From contig CM070624.1 of assembly GCA_036346255.1 (NCBI GenBank), positions 13,796,626 through 13,860,625 of the forward strand: DNA of 64,000 bases, written 5' to 3'. Positions 46,998-58,132 of this stretch are shown piece after piece (the stretch's first letter is position 1; the number at the start of each line of letters is the position of its first letter). Below the pieces are notes generated by a model. It worked only from the letters and a program-made list of their open reading frames with translations, had not been told where the DNA came from and did not search any database. Both the position numbers and the translations under genes were made by a program. Source of the DNA: Ampelocalamus luodianensis (lineage: Eukaryota > Streptophyta > Magnoliopsida > Poales > Poaceae).

Positions 46998-47268
46998 GGT
47001 TAAGAAACCGGGCCCAGGACCAGGAGTCCTGGCCCAAGGTGGGCTCCTCATCCCAAACGCTAGAAGGGTCGTAGCCTATATATAGGGGGTGCTATTCATT
47101 GTAATGGATTGATCGTTGAATGAAGGAATAAAGAGAAGCGAGAAGTCCCCCTACATCTCTGTGTTCATCTCATATTCTGTTCTTATGTTCTTGCATTGTT
47201 CTTACGATTCTATACTTGTCTACGAGGTAATCACTCGGACTGGACTCGCCAGCGACGGTTCCTCAACA
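46998..47268 (+). repeat. 3' LTR of the Copia element
   Basis: 271 bp, beginning GGTTAAG where the 5' LTR has TGTTAAG, so the first base of the terminal TG is lost. It carries the same TATA-like and AATAAA positions as the 5' LTR and ends CTCAACA before the ATTTT duplication. Confidence 0.88.
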
Positions 47269-47273
47269 ATTTT

Positions 47274-47460
47274 GATGGTGACTGAACTCTTGTATTCCAA
47301 CTCCAAGTCTCCAAGTGTAAGTTTTGCTAGTTGGGTGGTGAGTGGTGACTGAACTCTTTGCAGCGTGAGATGGTGGCCCTCTGGAGGGGACAGGTGCCCA
47401 GGGGGAGGGGACACGTGTGGAAGGGATGACGTCTGGGAGATCGACGGTTCCGAAAGCTTT
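47274..47460 (-). promoter_or_regulatory. Displaced native promoter of the TIP3-like gene with a G-box/ABRE-like site
   Basis: If the Copia element is removed, this DNA joins directly to the aquaporin leader. It contains the palindromic core CACGTG at 47412-47417 in the context GGACACGTGTGG (ABRE-like) and TGACGTC at 47427-47433. There is also an exact 16-base direct repeat, tggtgactgaactctt (47276-47291 and 47343-47358). Without the insertion the G-box would lie about 195 bases upstream of the ATG. It now lies about 7.36 kb away. ABA/bZIP control of TIP3 genes is established for the family. That these particular sites serve it is inferred. Confidence 0.5.
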
Positions 47461-48384
47461 AAGATTAGCGGGGAGAGAGAAGTTTTCGTACGGCATTAGA
47501 AAAACCAGTGCGGTAAAAAAAGGTCGGATAGGCAGATTAATCATCCATTTAATCAAAGTTGTTAGGCAAAATATTGTGTATATATGAATCGGAGTATAGT
47601 TAACGTTTGTGAACGCTAAATCGGCTGTATTATCCTATTAGTCGGTCGTTTCCGTATAATCGGTCCGCATAATCCGCATAAACAACGATTAATTGGCCGT
47701 TTTGACCGTTTTTAACAACAAAAAAATAGCAAAACGTACAAAAAGGTTCTCGCACAGAGTATCGTCCAGTTGTGGTTCTAAATCTACACTACTAGCAATT
47801 GATGAAAGTGAGAGTGACAAGGAGTTGGTTGCCTCTGAAGAGGATTTCCTTGCTTCTGATGAGTCTGAGACCGAAGTGTCTGGTGGTGATGTTGTGCTTG
47901 ACAATGATTCAGAGTAACTGATTCTCTCGTGGTTGTGGGTTATTTTGTGTATTTAAATTTAAAACTTAATTCTTTTGGTCGTCGTCTCGCCAGTGTGTTA
48001 AGTTAGTTTAGTCTATGTGACGATGCATGTTTTTAATATATTATCTAAACTCGTTGCAAGTCGTACTTTGGTGTAGAACTATAATAGTCCGCCGATCAAT
48101 CTTGTTATTTTTTGAGTTAGTAATGAAGTTATCATGTACAATTAAAGGGTGGTACAAGTTTATTTGATAGTATTGACAATATAATGTGTTTAAATATCTC
48201 TGAAACTAGCATTATCATCAAATATGTGATAATACTAAATTGTCTGCATAATTCCTATTAATCATTCGTATTCTGATTAATCGCTTGGCGGTACCCTATC
48301 CGTCTAACAACCGTATTCTGTTTTTTACAACACTAAGAAAAACTAGGATGATAAGCGTGCTATGCTACCGCTCGTAGAGTGGTT
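47461..48384. other. Intergenic, possible hAT relic
   Basis: A 74-residue plus-strand open frame (47693-47917) ends in an acidic Ser/Glu/Asp-rich tail (DESESDKELVASEEDFLASD). Such tails occur at the C-terminus of some hAT transposases, but no diagnostic motif is present. The phrases 'aatcggctgtattatcc' and 'gattaatcgcttggcgg' recur in variant form on both sides. Confidence 0.3.
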
Positions 48385-48790
48385 TGAAGGACCTCAACAC
48401 GACTTCAAAAATTGCAGAGGGCTTTCTGCAAAAATGTAACGGGACCTCGACGTTATTTCAGAAACTACATGGGGTTTTTCGCAAAAAAAAACTTATGTGG
48501 AGGACCTTGACGTGGTTTCATAAACAACGTGGGGCTTTCTGCAAAAAAACTGATGTGGAGGACCTTGATGTGATTTCAGAAACACCGGGGGCTCTTCACA
48601 AAAAAAACCTAGCACGAAGGACCTGGACGTGATTTCTGAAACAACATGGGGGCTTTTTGCAAAAAAAACTGACAAGAGGACCTCGACACAATTTCGGAAA
48701 CACTAGAGGCTTTTCGTAAAAAAACCGATGCGAAGACCTAGACATGATTTCGAAAAGTACAAGGGCTTTACGCAAAGAAACTAACGTAGC
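48385..48790. repeat. ~58-bp minisatellite, seven copies
   Basis: 'ggacct.gacgtgatttcagaaacaac.tgggggctttctgcaaaaaaac' units start at about 48389, 48442, 48502, 48560, 48618, 48677 and 48733. Diverged by 10-25%. Non-coding: the frames through it contain stops and differ between units. Confidence 0.8.
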
Positions 48791-49082
48791 CCTCCTAAGT
48801 GCCCGGCGATCTCTTCGCCTATTAGAAAGAGAATATACTCCAATTTTGTTTCATTTTTTTCTTTGTGGAGTGCCTACTTCAACCAAGCCAAAATGGGAGA
48901 TAATGGTGTTATCTAGTTAGTACTTTAGTTGAATGCTCATTCTTTCAACTTTGTACATTGAAAAATTCGCTTTGATATCAATTGAGCGATCATTTTTTGC
49001 GAAACTGAATTATCAGGTTGCACAAAAAAAAACAAATGATCAACATCTCACACCTGGATGCCCACACAAGCATAAGAATTAA

Positions 49083-49428
49083 GGGCATGTGCAGTGTGAG
49101 TGGGCTATAAAGGACATATCACTGCCACATAAGCAGGGGCTAGCTTTCCAAAGTTTACTCCAGTGTTTAGCCTCTCATATTATTCTAAAAAGTGGGACCC
49201 ACTACATATTAAAGAAGAATAAACCTTTCATGCACACACTCTCCCATTCACTGCCCATCCATTCCTCTCTCTCCCATGCATTCTTCCTCCTCACCTAGAC
49301 TCGAATCCAATACTCTTGTCGATTCCAAGAAAAATTTGCTTAGCCTCTCCCTCTCTAGTGGTTTGGTCTGACTCTAAGAGGGCAAAAAATTTCTTAGCTC
49401 CTGCTTTTCCCCAACATTGCACACACCC
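49083..49428. mobile_element. Tourist-type MITE (PIF/Harbinger), 346 bp
   Basis: Begins GGGCATGTGCAGTGT and ends in the inverted form (acattgcacacaccc), 13 of 15 matching. It is flanked by TAA on both sides (49080-49082 and 49429-49431). No coding capacity. The sequence just outside its right end (gagcatgcgcaatgttg) resembles another MITE tip. Confidence 0.75.
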
Positions 49429-49539
49429 TAAGAGCATGCGCAATGTTGAAATAAGAAGGGGTCCTAGAACAAAGAAAAGAGGATAGTACTAGTACCATAC
49501 ACCGCAGGAAATTTTGAAGGTGGGTCTTGGGAGGGAACG

Positions 49540-50710
49540 GTGACCAGAGTTTTTGGCTCTTCTGACCTGTTTTGGCCTCCGCAGAATTGACAAAAATGGC
49601 ACTGTGGTTGATACGCACGCGACATGTGTCCCCTACAGTGCTCTCGAAGCACTTTAGGACACGTGCCACTTACCGGGAACACCTCAGCCCCCTGCCCTGC
49701 ACCGAGCCTGCCACACGCTCAGTGCACCGCATCGCCCCTACCGTGCATGCAAGCTTGCCCAGTCATGTCTTCGCGTTGTGTCACAGTTGTATTAGTAGAT
49801 AAAGTTGTAGATCAAGCGAAAATCTTTAAAAAGAGGTAGTTTTTTTCCACATGCATGTTGTATATTAACTATGTAATTAGTGTTTGATTAGCAATTTAAC
49901 AATGTTAGGAATATAGTCATCATTAATTTAGTAGTTTGTTAATTAGCCACAGATTAGGTAACACAATTCTATAAGGATTACCAAAGTGTAGTTATTTCGG
50001 CGTTGTAGGGAAATGTAGATGAAATAGTGCAAATTGTTTAGGTGATTGTGTACAAATAAAATGTTTAGCAAATATTGTGCACATATCATGGTGTAGTGTG
50101 TCTGAAAAAAATCTGGTACATATTGCGAGTATGTTTATCACGATTGTTGACTATGTAGGAACAATTTTTAAACATGGTTGTTGATGGTTATGCTATTTTT
50201 TGTTTGACGAGCGTGATTAGGAAGATAATCGATATTAATTTACTAGTATGTTAATTATGCACTGATAAGGTAACGTAGTTAGGTCAGGATAATCAAAGTT
50301 TAGTTACTTTGGCGATGTAGGAAAATGTAGATTAAGTAGTGCAAACTATTCAGGTGGTTGTCTATAAATAAAATGTTTAGCACATATTGTGTACAAATAA
50401 TGGTGCAATGCAGAGATAGAGGTGCTCCTGGTGAGTGACACGTGTCCTGAAGTGCTCCTGGTGAGCGGTAGGAGCCTGAAGTGCTCTAGGAGCACTACAC
50501 GAACCTGAAGTGCTCCGAAAGTACTGCAGGGGACACATGTCACTTGTCTATCCAATCGTGGTGCCATTTTTACCAATTCTATGGGAAAGAAGCTAGATTT
50601 GCTATGTCGCATGCCTATCCAACAGCGGTACCATTTTTACCAATTCCACAGGAAATGATTTAGATTTGCTATTTCATCGCCAAAACAGGCGCCAAAAACT
50701 CCAGTGCCCA
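49540..50710. mobile_element. Long-TIR Mutator-like element with internal direct repeat, about 1.2 kb
   Basis: The left arm (gagtttttggc, cctgttttggc, attgacaaaaatggcac, gacatgtgtcccctacagtgctc, gaagcacttt.aggacacgtg) reappears inverted in the right arm (gtgacacgtgtcctgaagtgctc to gccaaaaactcc). The arms are about 150-200 bp. The AT-rich core holds a diverged direct repeat about 311 bp apart (from 'taggtaacacaatt' near 49955 to 'aaggtaacgtagtt' near 50266). No transposase. Exact tips were not resolved. Confidence 0.65.
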
Positions 50711-52977
50711 AACTAGGGACAGGTGCCACGAAAAAAATCCACAAAAAAAATTGCTGGGTCCACCCACCAGATGTGCATCGACGTGGTCATTGCGTCGCGC
50801 CCTTCCACATAACTTATTAGCCGTTGCCCTATCGACCTCCCCACCGCGCCCCAACATCGTCCTTGACACCAGCATAGTGGGATCCCTCTGCCATCCCCAA
50901 CCTCTCCACCTGCGGATCTTGCTTTCCCGACACCGGCGCCGAGGTCAACGAAGACGTCATGGTCGCTAGACTGAGGTTGATGAAGTTGTCGCTGCTGCCA
51001 GACTGGTTGATGAAGCCGTAGACGCCATCGCCATCTACCGGCCTCTACCTCGATCTGCTGTTGGTTTCCACAAGAGATGGAGAAGAGCATGCCAGGGTGG
51101 AGAGGGAGACTGGGAGGAGGAGAGCTTGTGGTGGAAGGGGATGGAGCGCGGCAGTGGTGGGAAGAGCGACGAAGAGAGAATAGGAGAGAGGTGGGAACAT
51201 ACATGTCCAGATGGCCACCCGGCACCGGCTCGATTAGGCCCAACACGACCAGACCGGCTAATTTATCGGGTCGTGTCATACCGACCCGTGGGCTGGGGTT
51301 CTGACCCAAGCACGGCACGCCAGCCTCTCGGGCTGTGTTGGCCCGGCCCGGGCACATTTATCTCGACGAGCCGAGGTTGGCCCGTGGAGCCCATCTCGGC
51401 ATGAAAATTTTAAAATTTTGAAAAAATCCAGAAAAATGTAATGAATTCATAAATACATATTAAAATAGTAAAAAATGAGTTCTATACCCATAAAAGGAGA
51501 TAAAAATATTAAAAATATAATAAAGAGCTTTATTAATATTTACATGGCTACCTCGTTAAAACTTTTGCTAAGTAAAAAATCAACATGAGAATACCTTGAC
51601 AAAGGAAAAAAAGTACAACCTATAACTCTACATACATCCATGTTCTAAGTGTCGTTATCTAGGTACATATTTTGGAACACATCCACTAACTCTGGATTAT
51701 CTACAGAGTGTTGTGTCCGTGCATCAGCTTGTTTCCAATATTTTACAGTTAGAAGTATCTTTACCATCTCACTGGTGAGACTACTTTCAGAATACCATGG
51801 TTAAAACTGGAGCTGCCAAGTTAGATTCATCGTCAACAAATTTTTTGGAGGATAAAAGTGGGCCAATGGCATCAGATTGATTTTTTGGAGGATAAAAGTG
51901 GCCCAATGGCATCAGATCAATCTGAAAGAACCAAGGTGATCAAGGCAGAAAACCTCGAGAGGTATTGCTTGAGTTTCCTCATTGCAGTATCAGGGATTGA
52001 TTGCAACTCTATGTATGTTATGAGATAACTAAATTTGAATGCACATAAACTAAGTTGGCATTAACAGCATGAGCAACTAGTGATGACTATTTGAGACTCT
52101 GAACCTAATAAATTGAATGCTTCTTCTTGAACCGCATTAACCAAATAAGGCTCGGCATATGCTCCCTTGATACATGGACCGGCTGAGGACTGAGTATGGT
52201 TTATTCATGACCAAGATTCATATATCTGTAGCTCATAGATAAGATAGATCACATAGTCTTTTCCCATATCATCGACCTTGAATGGCTCTCTCATTAAAAT
52301 TGCATGCTTCGGTAATTTGTATTGTACAAAACTTGTTCAAATATTTTTTTGGCAGATGTCATCTTATGTTTCTCATAACTTTTCTTTGCTCCGGGAATGC
52401 AGCCCTAAGCATGAGCATGAAGGATCGACGGAGACAAATCTTTGGGGAAACCTGAAATCTTTTGCTGTTAGACCCAGGATCTTCTGGAAAAGTCTGTAAA
52501 TTCATTTGGTTTGGTTATGATGCAATTACGTATAGGATTCACATTGCCTTATCCTTCTCTTCCATCGACCTGGAACACAATTGTAAAGTTTTCCACGAGG
52601 ACCATGCCGTTCATGTTTCGGATGATACTCTAATCGGTTCTAAGTTTAACAAGTTGGCGACAATATTGTAGCATTTGGTGTACACTGCTTATTGACCCCT
52701 TAATTCTTCCAATTTGCTTGTGATACATTTTAAATGATTTTTTTTTGTTTTACATTCTTGAGTGATCTGGCATGTTGTGTACATGTGCTGCTACCCACAT
52801 CATTTTTCTTTCTTTTTTGAACTCTACTACCCACAATGATATATATCGTGCACAATCCTTTCGATGCTGCGTCTGTTTGGTTCGGAATGGTGATGTACCA
52901 GCAATTCAGCCTAAGAGAATCCTGTCATCGATAACAACATGACAGCACCATCGCCAGACATATCATAGTTGCATTGC
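50711..52977. other. Intergenic, element debris, no gene recognised
   Basis: 51.2-51.4 kb has repeated GC-rich phrases ('cgggtcgtgtcataccgacccgtgggctgg', 'ggcccggcccgggcac'). They resemble the subterminal repeats of grass hAT elements, followed by an AT-rich stretch, but no ends were found. 51841-51920 is a 40-bp tandem duplication ('ttttttggaggataaaagtgg'). Two overlapping plus-strand frames at 52278-52671 have no recognisable motif and are left uncalled. Confidence 0.4.
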
Positions 52978-55900
52978 TGTAACAGCCTCGATTCTCGGGA
53001 CCGCTAAACCTTTCGCAACCGTCCAGGATATACAGTTGCGAAGCAAATAGTATCTCAAGCAAGCTTCCGATTGCAACAAAAACCAGACTTTTATTAAACA
53101 AAGTTAAGGTTTAACAACCTGTTTTGACCTGACACGGCCATCCAAGCACAAAGTTAATATAATACAAAACAAAAGAACTTCAAACCACAGGTACGCTTGA
53201 GCGTAGTCAAGACCTAATAATAGTAATCGTTGCCTTCAGTGGGTCCACCAAAATCTTGCTCACAGGGATCTTCCGCATTTTCCCAAGTTTCTTCTGTAGA
53301 TGTTTTACAAATTACAAGAATGAGTACTACCACTGTACTCAACAAGCCGCATGGAAATGCTAAATAATTACATGCAAGGAGTTCAATGGATGGTTAGGGT
53401 TTACCATACCTGGCATATGTGGATGCACTTTGCATTTAAAATAATTTATAAAACAGTAAAACAATAATAAGTAATAGCATCAGGGGTTTATCAACAAACT
53501 CGATTACCAACTTAACATCTCAGAAACTCTACTTATGCCTTTGTACTGGAATCACCCATTGACACAGCTTCATTAGCTGGAAGCACGACGTATTCGAATA
53601 CCTTTTATTGTTCACTCTGCAGAGTTGCCCAACTTTACCCACAAGATATCTCATGCTCATACTGTCAGATCATAGACACGCAACATGTTAGCGTGCGACT
53701 AAGCTGAGATAACAAAGCCTTTTCACTGCTCAACCTTTCTAGTCTCTACACAGTAGGTCTTAATCCATACAGCTCGGGAGACCACCGGCCAAAAGTGGAA
53801 TCCGTACTCTGACGCTGATGGGCCCATACCGAGGCGGAAACCAGCGAGTGTCCACTTCCGGCCACTCCCGTCCCACACCAAGTTCCTCTGTCCTATCATA
53901 CAAGTAACAGATGATACTTGCAGATATTCAATCGGAAGAGCAGTGTACTAAGCTAGGGAGTAATGACCACGCTTGTGGTTGAGCGGATTCTATGTCTGTT
54001 ACTTTGGCACAAGGTTCTTGTCCTTACCTGTCATCTAGTGAGGTGATGATCCAACACCAACTCGTGGCTGTCCACCTCCAGATCTCACTGATGACTCACT
54101 TTTAACCCGAGTCTATTGGGTTGTCCAACTTCCTGGACAATCCTCAACTCACCACCAAAACCATTGGCGAAAAGCCAATGCTCTCTTTTGACTGATGAAC
54201 ACAGTTTTGGTGACAAAACTACCTTGTATAGATAATATTTTATGTGGACTAAACTTGTCAAGGTGAATATGGCCTACAAAAGTTGGGTGGGTTTGTTTGT
54301 GGGGTATTTAGGATTTAACTAATTGTCATGGTATTCAAAAGTATTATTTTAATATTTAAAGTAATTGGCACAAATACAGTAATGGAAGTAATAATACATA
54401 GATGAACTGTAGGTTCAAAATGATCAAAGAATGCGACTTGCCTTCTTGCACCAAGTCTTCTGGATACTGGTTTTGTCCGGCGTCTTCCGGAGTCTGATCG
54501 TCAAAGTCGTGACCTAGCGCGAAACAATACAATAAAACAATTCAAATAAAATCCGGCTCGACAAGGAATGAGCTGGGAACAACATGCAAGTAAATAAAAC
54601 CAGAAAAGAAACACAGAGAAAGGTGGTGTGGAGATGAGTAGGTATTTATTTGGTGTTGAATTGGACTGAGCGGATCTGATAAAAGGATCCAAGTACAACA
54701 AAAATATTGTAAATGGATATAGAATCATAAAGAAGGTGGTGTGTGGGGTGCTGGAGATTTATCTGGCACTTGTTTGGACTGAACGGAGTTGAGATTTGGA
54801 TTCACGGGCTTGAAACGGTCGAAAAGAGTATAAAGTGTCTAATTAGGGTTTCAGGCGAAAACAGGGTTGGGTAATGAATAGTGGTATTTTTACTATTCAT
54901 CTACAAATATTGGATCTGAACAGTAACTAGATTTACTGTTTTGGTTTTCGAACAGTAATTAGGGTTTGCTGTTTCGGTCGGAAAGGAATAGGGAACCCCA
55001 TTTTCGGGTCATGAGTAGTGTTTTTGGTTTGCTGGGTGAACAGTAAATAGCTACTGTGCAATAGCCAGTGTTTGGGTTGATTTAAAGGAATAGACAGTGA
55101 GAGGGGTTTTCGGGGTTTGAGGCGGTCAAATTTAACATGTAATGTCAAATTAGGGTGTTGGGCAAAAATGGTGTCGGATAATGAATAGTAGTATTTTTAC
55201 TATTCATACCCGAAAATGAGTGAGTGGACAATAATAGGATTTATTATTTTTGGTTAATGAACAACAAATAATCTGAACATTAAGGGGTTTCACTGTTTTT
55301 GGGTGAAAATGAACAGTAAAAGAATTTGCTGTGCATTTTTCGGATTTGGAACAGTGCTTCTAATTTGTCGGGTGAACAGTAAAAAGGACATTGTACAGTG
55401 AACAGTGTTTTCAATTTTTTGGGTGAACAGTAGATCAATTACGGTGCAATGAATAGTAAAAGGCCGAAAGTGTTGAAACAGTAATGGGCTAAGCCCGATT
55501 TCTTTTCTGGCCCAGCCGGCCCAAAAGGCCAGGCCTTTAAGGCCCAGCGCCCGGGCGGCCTGGAGCTGCGCTCGGCCGAAGGCCAGAGCGCGCTCGGCTC
55601 TGCCCGAGCCGGCGGCGGCGGCGCTAGCGACGGCGGCGGTCGTCGACGGCGGAAGTGGGTGGTGCGGGGAGCATCAGCAAGTCGAGGTGGTTCCATTTTT
55701 GAGCCTTGAACGGGCGGTGGGGGTACGGGAATGGGGTGGCGGCGGAGGTGGCGCACGGCCGCAATAGGGGACGAGGCCGGCGGCGCTCCGGCAACTCTCC
55801 GGTCAAGGGAAGAGGTGCTTGAGCATCAGTGGAGGTAGGGGAAGCCAAAGGTGGTGTCGGTGGAGCTTGGAGAGGTCTGTGGTGGCGGGGCGTCGTGAGC

Positions 55901-56570
55901 CGTGGAGGCGGCGGCGGGGAGAAGCGGTGCCGGCCATGTTCCGGCGGGTTTTAGGGTGGAGGATGGTGGGGGAAAGGTAAGCGGCGGTGAGGGGAAGCTT
56001 ACCGTGGGCTCGATTTGAAGCTTGGGTTATCGGGGGTGGTGAATTGGCGTCGGTTTCGTCGGGGAAGAAGAACAGTGGCGGCGGCGTTTCTCGAAATTGC
56101 GCCGGTTCTGGAAGGGGAGGGGTGAAGGGGAGGTGGCGGAGGGGGAAAGGCAATGAAGAGTGCTCTAGGGGGCCTCTTATAGGGCGAGGTTGAGGCGGTG
56201 GGAGCAGGAAATGCTGGCGATAGCAGCATGGGCGGCGGCGACGTGGTTGGCGGGGAGAAGAAGAACGGCGCCGGGAGAGAGAAGATGGCAGGGTGAGGTG
56301 GAGGCGGCGAGGGCAGTAGAAGGCGCTGGAGATGGTGAGGTGGCGCGTCGGTCAACAAGTGCGGCGCGAGGCGACTCGGGGCGGCGCTGGAGCTGGCGGG
56401 GAGGAAGAAAGGAAGAAGGCGCCCGGGAGAGAAGGCGTTTCCGAAGAAGAAAACGGATTGGCCCGAAATAGAAAGCGGAAAAGAGAGGAAGATTGCCAAA
56501 TTGGGAAAGAATTCGAAAATCCAGCAAAACTTCAAAAACTATTTGAAATTCGGATTTTTGGGTTATTTCA
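52978..56570 (-). mobile_element. Large solo LTR (about 3.6 kb), probably Ty3/gypsy, minus orientation
   Basis: Plus strand begins TGTAACAGCC and ends GGTTATTTCA. ATTGC flanks both sides exactly (52973-52977 and 56571-56575), a perfect 5-bp target duplication with TG...CA tips. On the minus strand a clear TATA (CCCTATAAG, 56176-56184) lies about 390 bases in, as expected of a U3/R boundary. No gag or pol phrases are present in the interval. Repeated 'gaacagtaa' motifs cluster at 54.9-55.45 kb. A solo LTR formed by recombination is the simplest reading, and a large non-autonomous element cannot be excluded. Confidence 0.7.
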
Positions 56571-56901
56571 ATTGCCAAGTGCACAAACGCTAGATTTGCG
56601 ATCCTCACACCACAAGTAGATGATTATATAATGAAACTAGTTCATTCTTTCGATGACGGATAAAAACCAAAATTTGAAACGGTGCAAACTTAGTTAACAA
56701 TTCTCGCTTTGTATAAACTCATCACTACCATACAGGTCTGAGACACTGCCACAAGTTACAATCCTAATCGAAGGATGATTTACAAAACTTCTAGTTGACT
56801 ATCATGGACATCTCTCTTCTTCAACGGCTGAAAAAATTCATACCAAGCTTTAAGTGAACTCTTATCAAAGAAGATACTCAGTATTTTTTCATCAAAGTTC
56901 T

Positions 56902-57299
56902 TCAAGATGATGATGAGGGACCATGTTCCAAGTCAGAATCATCCATCATCCTCTGTATTGACTCGATATCACCAGTTTCAGAAAGGGTGTGAATTCGAAG
57001 GCTGTCTGCATCCTCACTACCAAGGATCAAAGAACCGTTCACGGCAAAATCCCGCCGGGCCGATAGCGGTTCCGGCACGTTCACGCCGTGCCGAAAAAAC
57101 GTAAAATTCATCAAATGAAAATTGAATTAAAATTTGTCCCAGCTGGTAACCGGGAAAAACCGGAAAAAACCAGCACGCTTGGCGCGGGCGACGAGGAGGG
57201 GCTTCGGCCGCCGAGGAGCTGTGCGGGTGGGGGCGGGCAGGGTGAGGGGGCAGCGACGGAGGTGGTGGTGAGCGGCCGGAAAAAGGAGGTGGTCGCCAT
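56902..57299 (-). CDS. Weak minus-strand gene candidate (transit-peptide-like start, unknown product)
   Basis: Two minus-strand frames may be exons of one gene. 57299-57111 starts MATTSFFRPLTTTSVAAPSP, which looks like a plastid or mitochondrial transit peptide. A frame ending at the stop at 56902 encodes SEDADSLRIHTLSETGDIES and ends DSDLEHGPSSSS. A good acceptor (ttgatccttggtag) precedes it at about 57025, and a possible donor (CCCG then GTTACC) lies at about 57155. The tail looks like real protein (balanced, acidic) but I do not recognise a family. Exon boundaries are guesses, and it could be a fragment. Confidence 0.3.
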
Positions 57300-58132
57300 G
57301 GATGTGGAGGTGGAGGTGGCGATTAGGGCTTATCGCGGCGGAAGTGGAAGCAGTAATTGGGACTCTGGAGTGCGGAGACGAAGCAAGGAAGTAGCTGAAG
57401 TTGTGAACTAAACCCTGTGACAGGTTGTGGGAAGAGGAATAGAAATCATGGGCCGGAAGGCCCAGTAGGGAACATGTATTTTGGGCTTCTATCATAGTGA
57501 GCCGCCTAGAGATCCCACTCAAGTCATACGGCCCATTTCCGCCCGTTCTTCAGAAATCAGAACAAGCAACCAAGTGGTAAACTGAACATGTTTTTCCTCT
57601 CATAAACATCGTAATATACATTCTGAATTTTTCATTTGTGCCGCTAAATTGTATGTGCGAGTACCCGGATAAATCACCGAACAGACAAACAGGCAGGCAA
57701 TGTAATAGCAGTAGCATCATCAGTACAGTTCAGAGTTCAGACAGCAACTAGTATCATTGACAACGAGACCTTCAGAAATCAGAACTGTTACCAAGCCCCG
57801 GTAATACATTAGGCCCGTCATGAGCTGGCCATCATCATGGAAAATAATTCGTTTTGATATTTACCAGATCGTATATAATCCATCTAGACATTTAAGTCTT
57901 GTAGAATACAGGGTTTTCAGTTCCTGATATCAATATCGTGTATGTTCTCCAAAAAATCCGTGAAATATTTCACCACACAAACTGTGCTTATTTCTGCTGA
58001 AGAATCTTGGATGCCTTTTTGCTCACTGAAATCTAGCCTATAACGGAAGAATTTATGGGAGAAACGAGGTGAAGTGTGCGAACTGGAGGAACATCTGTAT
58101 CAGGTTGTCAGCTAATACCACGCAACACAATC
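57300..58132. other. Intergenic, including the MIA40 3'UTR
   Basis: The right-hand part should hold the 3'UTR of the minus-strand MIA40 gene. No other feature recognised. Confidence 0.4.

Larger units (their letters stand above)
40107..47268 (+). mobile_element. Ty1/copia LTR retrotransposon, internally degenerate
   Basis: Flanked by a perfect 5-bp duplication ATTTT (40102-40106 and 47269-47273). The LTRs start (T/G)GTTAAGAAACC and end GGTTCCTCAACA. A purine tract (gcccaagggggagg) precedes the 3' LTR. Internal relics follow copia order: gag phrases (TGITNQEFEELTQHG, NVITDEQKIEKT, RNYRQDGY) at 42.25-42.45 kb; integrase end (EFTLKAFDDYCTKMGI, CWGHAVLLVAALINFRP) at 43.93-44.13 kb; reverse transcriptase pieces (FMTSGESLNMTTANVDIYFA; SDIYMKIPN) at 45.07-45.55 kb; RNase H (EALMYLANCTRMNIVF; LADLFTKSLPASSFERC) at 46.0-46.75 kb. 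All are cut by stops, frameshifts and internal deletions, so it cannot move by itself. Inserted 57 bp upstream of the TIP3-like ATG, in opposite orientation to that gene. Confidence 0.92.

Noticed and set aside
52278..52671. Two overlapping plus-strand frames as a gene end
   Set aside because: No recognisable motif, no convincing splice junction joining them and no upstream exon. Left as unexplained open frames.
55439..56608. Pro/Ser-rich minus frames up to 178 residues
   Set aside because: They lie inside the large solo LTR, are low-complexity, and match no retroelement or host protein I know. A transcribed LTR leader is more likely.
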